Below, in pieces: positions 19,919-28,186 of a DNA stretch of 64,000 nt. Source of the stretch: an uncultured Sphingomonas sp. (GTDB lineage: Bacteria; Pseudomonadota; Alphaproteobacteria; Sphingomonadales; Sphingomonadaceae); contig NZ_CAJXWX010000005.1 of NCBI RefSeq assembly GCF_913062585.1, positions 62,001-126,000 on the forward strand, in the 5' to 3' direction. The notes under the pieces are model-generated. The model had not been told where the DNA came from. It saw only the letters and a list, made by a program, of their open reading frames with translations, and did no database searches. Within the stretch, counting starts at the first letter, position 1; each line of letters opens with the position of its first letter. The position numbers and the translations under genes were made by a program.

Positions 19919-22348
19919 ATGAACCGCTTCGCGCTTCTGTCGCTCTATCGCTCGCTTGTGCGCCACAAGCTCTATGCCGCGCTCAACATCGGCGGGCTGG
20001 CGGTCGGCATCGCCGTCTTCCTGGTGCTGGGCCTCTATGTCCGGTTCGAGACCAGCTATGAGAAATGGCTGCCGGGTTATGACAAGGTCTATGTCGCCCA
20101 GTCGGTCTGGAGCATGCCCGAAAGCCCGTTCAACGGGCCGAGCAACTGGACGATGGGTGGCCTTCTCGATCAATTGCGGGAGGATTTTCCCGGTATCCGG
20201 GGCGCGCGCATTCGGGGCGCTGGCGGAAGCGTCATCAGGGGGCGGATCGCGACGAGCGAGAATATAGCCCAGGTGGATCCGAACTTCTTCCAGATCATCG
20301 ACCTACCGATGATCAGCGGGAGCGGCGACGCATTGAACACGCCGACCAATGTCCTCCTGAACGAGACGACTGCCCGCAAATATTTCGGTTCGTCCGACCC
20401 GGTCGGACAGCCGATCAAGCTCGCGATGGACGATATTGCGAATTACCGCGTAGCGGGCGTTTTCAAGGATTTGCCGAAGAATACGGAACTCACCGATATC
20501 GCGATCCTCGCGCCGCTGCCCCGCACGCCGCCCGCATCGAGCAGCACCTACTGGTATCATTGGGGCAGTTCGTCGCTTCAGACCTTCCTGAAGTTCGACA
20601 CGCCCGCGGCGGCGCGTGACTTCGTCGCCAGGATGCCGTCCTTCGTCGACCGCCGCGCGCTCAAGGACATGGGCAAGGATGCGCACCAGTCCCTGAACAT
20701 CACGGTCATGCCGATCACGAAGATGCATCTTGAGCCCCAGGGCAAGGCCAGTGCCAGCCGTAAGCTCACCATGGTGACGCTGGGTCTGGTCGGCATCCTG
20801 ACGCTGATCATCGCCATCGTGAACTATGTGAACCTGGCGACCGCCCGGTCTGGCCTGCGGGCCCGTGAGGTGGCGATGCGCAAGGTCCTGGGCGCGAGCC
20901 GGTCGGCCCTGATCTCCCAGTTCCTGGGCGAGGCGATCCTTACGGTGGCGATCGCTGCGCTGGGCGGCCTGATCCTGGCCGAGCTGGGCCTGCCGCTGAT
21001 CAACGCCGCTGGGGGACTGGACCTGAGCATCCCCTATGTCGTGGTCGTGCCCGCGCTGGCGCTGTTGACCGTGATCGTCGGTATGCTCGCGGGGGCCTAT
21101 CCGGCGATCCTCCTGTCGCGCTTCCCGGCGGCGAGCGTGCTTGCCTCGGCACGGGCACCGGGTGGCGGCCGCGCGGGGACGCGAATCCGTGAGGCGCTGG
21201 TCATCTTCCAGTTCGGCCTCGCCATCGCCTTCATGATCGGGACGCTGATCCTGGTCGCGCAGACCCGCCATCTTCGTTCGACCGATCTCGGCTTCAGTCG
21301 CGAAGGGCTGCTGACCGTAACGTCCATATCCGACTCGCTTGTCGATGCCCCGCGTCGCCGCGCTGTAGTAGAGGCCATGCGTCGGCTTCCGAACGTGTCG
21401 GCGGTCGGGTTGGCGAACAGCGCCGTGGGCGGTGGCGGCAACAACAATGCGGACAATGTGCCGCTGCCCGGCGTGCCGGGGGACGGGCCTTCGCTTCGTT
21501 GGATCGAGGTCGGGCCGGACTTCTTCAAGGTTTATGGCACGCGTCTGCTCGCTGGGCGCTTCTTCGATGATGCGCATCGCGGCGACGACTCCCAGACGGT
21601 CGTAAAGGGTCAGCCGAGGGCGATTATCATCAATCGTCGGGCGCTCTCGACCCTGCGCTTCCGCTCGCCGCAGGACGCGGTCGGCAAGACGGTCGGTGGC
21701 GATCGGCCCCGCACGATCATCGGGGTGATCGACGACATGCGCTTCTTCTCGCCGCGCATGCCCAACGACGCGACCTATTATGTGTACGATGCTAAGCCGG
21801 AAAATGTGATGGACGGTGCGGTGGCCTCCGTCCGCTTCCGTGGCGATCCGCGCGCCATGATGGCGGCGCTGCGCAACCAGTGGCAGCAAACGGTGCCCAA
21901 TGTGCCCTTCGACGCCACGATGGCCGATGCGAAGCTGGAGGAGTTCTACGAAGCCGACGACCGCGCCACCCGGCTGTTTGGCATCGGTGCGGGGCTGGCG
22001 GTTCTGATCGGCTGCGTCGGCCTGTGGGGGCTCGCTTCGTTCAACACCCAGCGGCGAGTGAAGGAAATCGGCATCCGCAAGACGCTGGGTGCCTCGGCCA
22101 CGGACATCGTCCGCTTGCTGGTCGGGCAGTTCCTGCGGCCGGTCGTGATCGCCAATCTGGTCGCTTGGCCGCTCGCCTATGTCGCGATGCGGACGTGGCT
22201 GGCCGGGTTCGAGGATCGGATCAGCCTGTCGCCCGTCTACTTCGCCGCCGCCACCGCCCTGGCGCTGACCATCGCGGTGCTGACGGTGCTGGGCCAGTCG
22301 CTGAAGGCCAGCCGCGCCGCTCCCGCCTGGGCGCTGCGTCATGACTAA
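19919..22348 (+). CDS. ABC transporter permease, FtsX/MacB type, two-repeat form
   Basis: An 809-residue membrane protein made of two MacB-type periplasmic core domains and two FtsX-like membrane blocks. One transmembrane helix lies near residue 15-38. The first periplasmic region runs to about 280, with a three-helix block at about 285-415 containing ARSGLRAREVAMRKVLGASR. A second block begins near 430, with a periplasmic region and terminal helices from about 690 that repeat the motif as QRRVKEIGIRKTLGASATDI. Such duplicated permeases pair with a separate ATPase. The ATG at 19919 was chosen because the sequence then begins MNRFALLSLYRSLVRHK, typical of this family. A TTG 33 bases earlier is possible. 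It overlaps the TolC-like gene by 8 bp. Confidence 0.9.
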   Translation: MNRFALLSLYRSLVRHKLYAALNIGGLAVGIAVFLVLGLYVRFETSYEKWLPGYDKVYVAQSVWSMPESPFNGPSNWTMGGLLDQLREDFPGIRGARIRGAGGSVIRGRIATSENIAQVDPNFFQIIDLPMISGSGDALNTPTNVLLNETTARKYFGSSDPVGQPIKLAMDDIANYRVAGVFKDLPKNTELTDIAILAPLPRTPPASSSTYWYHWGSSSLQTFLKFDTPAAARDFVARMPSFVDRRALKDMGKDAHQSLNITVMPITKMHLEPQGKASASRKLTMVTLGLVGILTLIIAIVNYVNLATARSGLRAREVAMRKVLGASRSALISQFLGEAILTVAIAALGGLILAELGLPLINAAGGLDLSIPYVVVVPALALLTVIVGMLAGAYPAILLSRFPAASVLASARAPGGGRAGTRIREALVIFQFGLAIAFMIGTLILVAQTRHLRSTDLGFSREGLLTVTSISDSLVDAPRRRAVVEAMRRLPNVSAVGLANSAVGGGGNNNADNVPLPGVPGDGPSLRWIEVGPDFFKVYGTRLLAGRFFDDAHRGDDSQTVVKGQPRAIIINRRALSTLRFRSPQDAVGKTVGGDRPRTIIGVIDDMRFFSPRMPNDATYYVYDAKPENVMDGAVASVRFRGDPRAMMAALRNQWQQTVPNVPFDATMADAKLEEFYEADDRATRLFGIGAGLAVLIGCVGLWGLASFNTQRRVKEIGIRKTLGASATDIVRLLVGQFLRPVVIANLVAWPLAYVAMRTWLAGFEDRISLSPVYFAAATALALTIAVLTVLGQSLKASRAAPAWALRHD

Positions 22349-23621
22349 GCGGGGGATCGGGTTCCTGATGGGGGTGGCGATGGTCGCCGCCGCCCCGGCC
22401 TCGGCGGAGACGCTTCGCCAGGCGATCGCGGCGGCGTTGGAGGGCAATCCCGAACTCGCCGCCGCGCGGGCACGGCAGGAGGCGCTGGTCGAGACGCCCA
22501 ACCAGGCGCGTGCGGCCGGACGGCTGACGGCGGGCGCCACGGGAAGCGCGGGTTACGACCGGCTCGGCTATGATAGCACGGGGGTGCAAAGCGGGGCGAC
22601 CTCGGCGCTGGGGGGTGTTTCGGCGACGCTGCCGATCTGGACGGGCGGGCGGGTATCCTCGTCGGTCCGCGCGGCGAGCGGCGATGTGGCGGCCGGGGAC
22701 GAGGCGCTTCGCGATGTCGAGGCGGACGTGCTGGAACGCGTCGTCGGGGCCTATGCCGATCTGCTCTATACGCAGCAGGCGGTGGAGGTGGCGCGGGTCG
22801 GCATCCAGCGGCTCGACAGTCAGGTCGCGGAGACACGCTCCCGCTTCGGTCTGGGGCAGGCGACCAAGACCGACGTCGCCCAGCTGGAGGCGCAGCGGGC
22901 GAGCGTCGTCTCCAACCTGATCGACGCGGAGGGGGCGGTGGCGACGGCGGCCGCGGCCTATCGCGCGATCGTCGGCCGCGATGCGGGGACGCTCGATGCC
23001 ACGATCGGCGTGCCCACCGCCTTGCCCCGTACGCTCGCCGATGCACGGGATGCGGCGGAAAAGAGCAATCCGATCCTCCTTGCCCAGCAGCGGCGGGTGG
23101 ACGCGGCGAACGCCCGGATCGACCAGGCGCGGGCGGATCGTGCCCCGGCAGTCGATCTGACCGGCGCCTATGGACGCGGGGTGCAATGGACGGGGGGCCA
23201 TGCGACCGGGTTCGACAGCGCCGCCAATGCCGGGCTGTCGCTACGCATCCCGCTGCTGACCGGTGGCCTGGTCGCCTCGCGGGTCCGGCAGGCGGAGGCC
23301 AATGCGCGTGCCGAACGGTTCGACGTCGATGCCGCCGCGCGCGGGGTGGTGCGCGGGGCGGACACCGCCTGGGCCTCGCTGACCGCCGCGCAGGGGCGCC
23401 TGAAGGCCGGTGCGGAAGGGCTGACGGCGGCGGACCTGGCGCTGAAGGGCGTGCGGGCGGAATATGGCTTTGGGCTGCGCTCGACGATCGACATCCTGGT
23501 CGCGGACCAGAGCTATCGCTCGGCGCAGCTCGCGGTGGCGCGTGCGCAGGTGGATGTGCTGATCGCGCAAGCCGCGCTGCTGCGCGCGACCGGGCGGATG
23601 GGGCGGGGGGCGTTTGATTGA
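22341..23621 (+). CDS. TolC-family outer-membrane factor of the ABC export operon
   Basis: A 426-residue outer-membrane efflux protein. A signal peptide (MTKRGIGFLMGVAMVAAAPASA) is followed by two OEP repeats with long helices. The typical ETLRQAIAAALEGNPELAAAR opening and the second-repeat VDAANARIDQARADRAPAVDL are clear, as are the GLGQATKTDVAQLEAQRA and YGFGLRSTIDILVADQSY motifs of the two repeats. It forms a trimeric channel and alpha-barrel tunnel that should dock with the HlyD-like adaptor of the same operon. It overlaps the permease gene by 8 bp. The frame ends without a recognisable terminator, 34 bp before the convergent receiver gene. Confidence 0.92.
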   Translation: MTKRGIGFLMGVAMVAAAPASAETLRQAIAAALEGNPELAAARARQEALVETPNQARAAGRLTAGATGSAGYDRLGYDSTGVQSGATSALGGVSATLPIWTGGRVSSSVRAASGDVAAGDEALRDVEADVLERVVGAYADLLYTQQAVEVARVGIQRLDSQVAETRSRFGLGQATKTDVAQLEAQRASVVSNLIDAEGAVATAAAAYRAIVGRDAGTLDATIGVPTALPRTLADARDAAEKSNPILLAQQRRVDAANARIDQARADRAPAVDLTGAYGRGVQWTGGHATGFDSAANAGLSLRIPLLTGGLVASRVRQAEANARAERFDVDAAARGVVRGADTAWASLTAAQGRLKAGAEGLTAADLALKGVRAEYGFGLRSTIDILVADQSYRSAQLAVARAQVDVLIAQAALLRATGRMGRGAFD

Positions 23622-23655
23622 GGGGCAGGGTCTCTCACCAAGCCTTCGCCCGATA

Positions 23656-24042
23656 CTACCCCGCCGCGCGGTTCCCCTCGACCGGACCGGACACTGCCAT
23701 GGACAGCGTCCGGCGGAGCAGCGAAGGCGAACACGGCTTGCCGCACACCGCTGCGCCCGGATAGCGCGATTGCAGCGCCTGTTCGTCGGCATGGCCCGAA
23801 TGGAAGATCAGCGGCACGCCCGCCTCCCGCAGCCGCTCGGCGGCCGGAAACACTTCGCCGTCGCGCAGACGAACGTCCAGGATCGCGCAGGCCAGATCGG
23901 GCTTGTCGCCGTCCAGATGCGCCAGAACCTCCTCGACGCTGACATAGGGTCCGTCGACCTGATAGCCGCCATCCTCGATGATGGATTGAAGATCCAGCGC
24001 CACGAAGAACTCGTCCTCGACCAGCAAAATCGTCTTACTCAT
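23656..24042 (-). CDS. Single-domain response regulator (receiver only)
   Basis: A 128-residue CheY-like receiver with the acidic pair in LLVEDEFF, phospho-acceptor Asp in CAILDVRLRDGEV (about residue 54), the Ser/Thr position in IFHSGHADE and the conserved Lys in CGKPCS. It carries no output domain, so it must act by protein contact or as a phosphate sink. Its start overlaps the 3' end of the CheB-CheR-HWE kinase gene by 8 bp, so it is the likely direct partner of that kinase. Comparable kinase plus lone receiver pairs (for example LovK-LovR of Caulobacter) tune the general stress response. The same role here is inference. Confidence 0.9.
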   Translation of the reverse strand: MSKTILLVEDEFFVALDLQSIIEDGGYQVDGPYVSVEEVLAHLDGDKPDLACAILDVRLRDGEVFPAAERLREAGVPLIFHSGHADEQALQSRYPGAAVCGKPCSPSLLRRTLSMAVSGPVEGNRAAG

Positions 24043-27000
24043 GCGACAAAATCGTCTCCGGGAGGGCGAGGCTGAGGAGGAAACGCCCGTCGACGCTTTT
24101 CCGCTCCATCTTTGCGCCCAATTGTCGCGAGGATGTCTGGACCAGCAAGGTACCGAAACCTTTGGCCGCGTCCTCTTCCGGGACGGTCCCGCCGTTTTCT
24201 GTCCAATTCAGAAGGACTTGTTTGTCCTGAACCAACCATGTGACCGACAAGGTGCCGCTCGGCTGCGCCAGCGCGCCATATTTCACCGAATTGGTCGCCC
24301 ATTCGTGCAGGATCAGTGCCAGCGGCGACAGGCAACGGCGGTCGACCAACAGCGACGGGCCGTCCAGGGTGATGGTCGACTGTCCCTTGTACGGGGCGAT
24401 GGTCGCCTCCACGAGCGTCCCCAGGTCGATCGCCTGCTGCTCGCCGGCGGGCGAGGCGAGCGAATGCGCGCGGCCGAGCGTCGCGATACGCTCGCGCACG
24501 TCGTCGGCCAGCTCCGTCACGTCATGATGCGAGCGCGAGGCGGCGGAGACGATGCCGGAGATGATCGCGAACAGGTTCTTCACCCGGTGGTTCATCTCGC
24601 GCAGCATCAGCTCGCGCGTCTCGGCGATGGCATATTCGGCGGTGACGTCGATCGACACGCCGACCATCCGGTGCGGCGCCACGGCGCTGACCACCCGGCC
24701 GAAGCCCTTGATCCACCGCTCCTTGCCGCTCAGGTCCAGGCGGAAGGTCATCTCGAAATCGCCGCGCCCCGCAATCGCCTCGGCCAGGGCGAGTTCCACG
24801 CCCGGTCGATCCTCGGGCACGATCCGGTCGAAGACTTCGGCCACCCGGTCCGCCCCGTCCTCCGGCCCGAAGCCGAAGAGATGGCGGCCGGTTTCGTCCA
24901 GGAAGATCTCGCCCGTCCCGCTGCGATATTCCCACACGCCGATGCCGCCCGCCTTGATCGCCAGGTCCAGCCGCTCGCGCTCGGCGGCCAGTTCGCGCTC
25001 CATGCTCAGCGCGTCGGTGATGTCGGTCAGCACCAGGGTCGCGCCGTCGATGCCGTCGCCCTGGGTGCGATAGGGCAGGATGCGCAGCGACAGCGTCCGC
25101 CCGCCATCGCGCGTCGTCACCCGCTGCTGCGTGGCGGGGCCGCCCCCTGCGACCTGGGCCGCCCCCTCCAGATAATCGGTGTTCGACAGCCGGGTCGACA
25201 CATCGGCCAGCAACCGCCCCCGGTCGCTGGGCTGGAGCGGGAAGATCGAGCGTGCCGCCTCGGTATAGCTGCGGATGCGCAGGTGCCGGTCGAGTACCAC
25301 CACCGCCAGATCGGTCGATTCGAAGAAGTTGCGCAGGTCGGAATTGGCGATGGTCAACTGGTCGACCTTGGTCTTCAGCTCGTCATTGACCGTCGACAAT
25401 TCCTCGTTGGTCGATTGAAGCTCCTCGTTCATCGACATCATTTCTTCGTTGGAGCTTTTCAGCTCCTCATTCGCCGTCTCCAACTCCTCGACGGTCGAGC
25501 GAAGGCGATGACGGGTCAGGCGCAGTTCGTCCTCCAGCGCCTCGATATGATCGTCGCCGGGTTCCAGATCGGCCAGGTCGCTGGCCTCCACCGGGCTGAA
25601 CGGCGCGGAATCGCGGAACAGGAAGAGGAGCGAGCCGTCGGTCAGCGGGTCGCAGACCACCTCGATCTGCTGGACGCCATATTCGGTCGTAACCGCGACA
25701 TCGCGCGCGGCGATCCGCTTGCGCGCGTCGCGGGCCTGGCGCAGCATCGGCCCCAGCACCTCGCGCAGGCCCGGCCTGGCCAGCGTCACGGCGCTCGATC
25801 CGCCCGCGCGGGTCACGGGGAAGGTGAAGTAACGGCTGAGCTTGCCGAAGGCGGCCATTATGCCGCCATCCTGGTCGACGACCATGCTGGGCGGGGCATA
25901 GCGATCGACGATCCGGCGCATTGCGGTCCCCTCGTCGCCGCTTGTCACGCCGCCGTCACGTCCGCCGCGCTCGCCACGCCGGGGCAGGCTCCGGCTGCCG
26001 CCGCTGGGCAGGTCGATGGGATAGGTGGGGGAGCCCGGCGAGCGCTCGAACAGCCGGGCATGGCCCTCGATCGCGGGAAACAGATGGTCGAACCGCCCGA
26101 CGCTTTCCGACGGGCCCAGGAACAGATAGCCGCCGGGCCGCAGCGCATAATGGAGCAGCGGCAGTACCGACTGCTGCAACCGGTCGTCGAAATAGATCAG
26201 GAGGTTGCGGCACGATACCAAGTCGATCCGGGAAAAGGGCGGATCCTTGACCAGGCTGTGGTTGGAAAAGCGGATCATGTCGCGGATCGGGGTCGCGATG
26301 GTGAACCGCTCCGCATGGGGCATGGTATAGCGTTCGCGAAGCGCCGCCGGGATGTCGGCCAATGCAGACGCCGGGTAGCTGCCCTCGCGCGCGATCTGCA
26401 GCATCTGTTCGTCGATGTCGGTCGCGAAGATCTGCACCGCCAGCGGCTGGCCGCTTTCGCGCGCCGCTTCGGCGAACAGCATGGCGATGCTGTACGCTTC
26501 CTCGCCGCTGGAACAGCCGGGCACCCAGATGCGAATATCCTCGTCCGGATCGCGCGCGCGGGTCAGTGGCTGGATCGCCTTGGTCTTCAGCGTCTCGAAC
26601 AGCTCGGCGTCGCGGAAGAAGCGGGTGACGTTGATCAGGAGATCGCGGAACAGCGCCTCGCACTCGTCCGCATCGCTCTTCACCCGCGCCAGATAGGCCG
26701 AGCCGGTGCCGATGCCCAGAACGTGCATCCGCCGCTCGACCCGGCGGACCAGCGTGGTGCGCTTATACCCCGAAAAGTCGTGGCCGACCGCATTGCGCAG
26801 GACTTGGCAGAGATCATCGATATGGTCGGCGACGACTTCGGCCTCGTGCGCCTTCGGATCGCCCGAGCGGCGGGCGAAAAAGGCGTGGAGACAGTCCAGG
26901 ATATCGCTGGGCGGCTTGATGAAATCGACCAGGCCGGTGCCGACCGCCGACAGCGGCATCCCGTCATACCGCGCCGTCTCGGGCTTCTGGACGACGCTGA

Positions 27001-27484
27001 CGCCGCCATTTTCCTTGATCGCGCGCAGGCCGGTCGTGCCGTCGGCGCCGGTGCCCGACAGGATGACGCAGGCAGCGTTGGCCTGCTGGTCGCTGGCCAG
27101 CGACAGGAAGAAATCGTCTATCGGACGGCGAAGTCCGCGCGGCTGGACGAAATCGGTCAGCTCCAGCACGCCGCCGCGAATGGCCAGGCCCCGGCCCGGC
27201 GGGATGATGTAGACGCGGTCGGCCTCGATCGGCTCCGACCCCTCGCACTGGCGCACTTCCAGATTGGTGTGCCGGTCGAGCAGCTGGGCGAGCATGGACT
27301 CGTGATTGGGGTCGAGATGCTGGACCACGACGAACGCCATGCCGGTCGGCGCGCGTGCGGGCGTCAGCATTTCGCGCAGCGCCTCCAGCCCCCCGGCCGA
27401 GGCACCGATGCCGACGACCGGCACCGGCGCGGTGCCCTGCTCCTGTGTCACGACCGGCTGGGGCGCTTCGACGTCGGCGCTCAC
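24035..27484 (-). CDS. Giant CheB-CheR-PAS-HWE hybrid sensor kinase
   Basis: A soluble protein of 1149 residues. A CheB methylesterase-like domain (about 22-205) has GIGASAGGLEAL, VQHLDPNHESML and GTGADGTTGL, so the Ser-His-Asp triad is kept. A CheR methyltransferase domain (about 215-490) has PGCSSGEEAYSIAM and VSCRNLLIYFDD. A long Glu-rich coiled coil follows (about 640-715, repeats of the type ELQSTNEELSTVNDEL), then two PAS domains (about 715-955). The C-terminal kinase of the HWE/HisKA_2 class has phospho-His in EMNHRVKNLF, LILHEWATNSVKYGAL and the LNWTENGG box. It probably phosphorylates the lone receiver encoded next. It overlaps the LOV gene upstream by ATGA, so blue-light or redox input through that protein is plausible. 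Confidence 0.92.
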   Translation of the reverse strand: MSADVEAPQPVVTQEQGTAPVPVVGIGASAGGLEALREMLTPARAPTGMAFVVVQHLDPNHESMLAQLLDRHTNLEVRQCEGSEPIEADRVYIIPPGRGLAIRGGVLELTDFVQPRGLRRPIDDFFLSLASDQQANAACVILSGTGADGTTGLRAIKENGGVSVVQKPETARYDGMPLSAVGTGLVDFIKPPSDILDCLHAFFARRSGDPKAHEAEVVADHIDDLCQVLRNAVGHDFSGYKRTTLVRRVERRMHVLGIGTGSAYLARVKSDADECEALFRDLLINVTRFFRDAELFETLKTKAIQPLTRARDPDEDIRIWVPGCSSGEEAYSIAMLFAEAARESGQPLAVQIFATDIDEQMLQIAREGSYPASALADIPAALRERYTMPHAERFTIATPIRDMIRFSNHSLVKDPPFSRIDLVSCRNLLIYFDDRLQQSVLPLLHYALRPGGYLFLGPSESVGRFDHLFPAIEGHARLFERSPGSPTYPIDLPSGGSRSLPRRGERGGRDGGVTSGDEGTAMRRIVDRYAPPSMVVDQDGGIMAAFGKLSRYFTFPVTRAGGSSAVTLARPGLREVLGPMLRQARDARKRIAARDVAVTTEYGVQQIEVVCDPLTDGSLLFLFRDSAPFSPVEASDLADLEPGDDHIEALEDELRLTRHRLRSTVEELETANEELKSSNEEMMSMNEELQSTNEELSTVNDELKTKVDQLTIANSDLRNFFESTDLAVVVLDRHLRIRSYTEAARSIFPLQPSDRGRLLADVSTRLSNTDYLEGAAQVAGGGPATQQRVTTRDGGRTLSLRILPYRTQGDGIDGATLVLTDITDALSMERELAAERERLDLAIKAGGIGVWEYRSGTGEIFLDETGRHLFGFGPEDGADRVAEVFDRIVPEDRPGVELALAEAIAGRGDFEMTFRLDLSGKERWIKGFGRVVSAVAPHRMVGVSIDVTAEYAIAETRELMLREMNHRVKNLFAIISGIVSAASRSHHDVTELADDVRERIATLGRAHSLASPAGEQQAIDLGTLVEATIAPYKGQSTITLDGPSLLVDRRCLSPLALILHEWATNSVKYGALAQPSGTLSVTWLVQDKQVLLNWTENGGTVPEEDAAKGFGTLLVQTSSRQLGAKMERKSVDGRFLLSLALPETILSHE

Positions 27485-28041
27485 GGAAAGGCCGCGCGAT
27501 CGAGATCCGACAGGGTCAGCTTGGCCTGCGCGATGGTTGCGGCGGTGTTGGCGATCGCGGTCAGCGATCCTTCGAGGACCATGCCGCTTTCCGCCAGGAT
27601 CGGGGGCAACTTGCCCAGCGCGCGGCCCAGTTCCGCATCATAGGCGGTCAGTCGCTCGGGCTGCGACCGACTGACGTCGAATTGCGACGCGAAGATATAG
27701 GGCATGTCGCCGCCCAAAAGGCGCAGTTTCGACATGTAAAGAAGGTTGACGAAGGGCGTGCCGTCCTTGCGGAAATTGATCAGCATCGTCCGCACGTTGA
27801 GCTGGCGCTCATTGGCCAGGAATTCCCGGATCCGCTCGCGCGCTTCGACATTGTCGGCGTGGCGTTGCAGCATTCGGCAATTCTGGCCGATCACGTCCTC
27901 ACTGTTATAACCGGTCAGTTCCCGGAAACCGTGATTGATAAAGATCAAGGGATTGTCGTCCCGCGCATCGGCCAGGGCCAAGGCGATCGGGGACTGGTCC
28001 AGATAAGTGGCCAAATGGCCAGGAATCTCATTGTTATTCAC
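27481..28041 (-). CDS. Short LOV-domain photoreceptor protein
   Basis: A 186-residue protein made of one LOV-type PAS domain (about 12-125) and a C-terminal helical tail of about 55 residues. The flavin photochemistry motif is GQNCRMLQ with the adduct-forming Cys. The other chromophore contacts are present as NFRKDGTPF and ASQFDVS. It has no kinase or DNA-binding output, so it should signal by contact, most simply to the CheB-CheR-HWE kinase whose start overlaps its stop (ATGA). Phe at the CRFLQ position is Met here, which may change adduct lifetime. A GGAAC-N17-GGTT element lies about 95-120 bp upstream. This is the first gene of a three-gene sensory operon. Confidence 0.9.
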   Translation of the reverse strand: MNNNEIPGHLATYLDQSPIALALADARDDNPLIFINHGFRELTGYNSEDVIGQNCRMLQRHADNVEARERIREFLANERQLNVRTMLINFRKDGTPFVNLLYMSKLRLLGGDMPYIFASQFDVSRSQPERLTAYDAELGRALGKLPPILAESGMVLEGSLTAIANTAATIAQAKLTLSDLDRAAFP

Positions 28042-28134
28042 GAAATATCTGGCTCCTCGACGCGCATTCGCATGGCGTCAGTCCCTCCGCAAGCGTCCAG
28101 ATGTCCGGCAGCCCCCGAAATCATCACATGGGTC

Positions 28135-28160
28135 AACCCGCCACCCCGGCCTCTCGTTCC
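28135..28160 (-). promoter_or_regulatory. Candidate sigma-EcfG promoter for the LOV/HWE kinase operon
   Basis: On the minus strand GGAAC (28160-28156) is followed after 17 bases by GGTT (28138-28135). The alphaproteobacterial general-stress sigma factor recognises GGAAC-N16/17-CGTT, so this fits with one mismatch in the -10. Transcription would start about 85 bases before the LOV gene. The same arrangement precedes the second LOV kinase at 33416. Confidence 0.4.
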
Positions 28161-28186
28161 AGCGGGTGGCGTTCGACCGCGCCGTG

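Noticed and set aside
20303..22540. Minus-strand open frame of 745 codons opposite the FtsX-type permease
   Set aside because: Shadow frame; it crosses two real gene boundaries and contains no hydrophobic or catalytic pattern.
24041..27643. Plus-strand open frame of 1200 codons opposite the CheB-CheR kinase
   Set aside because: The composition is that of a shadow frame (rich in Arg, Gln, His), with no motif. The minus strand carries a complete multidomain protein.
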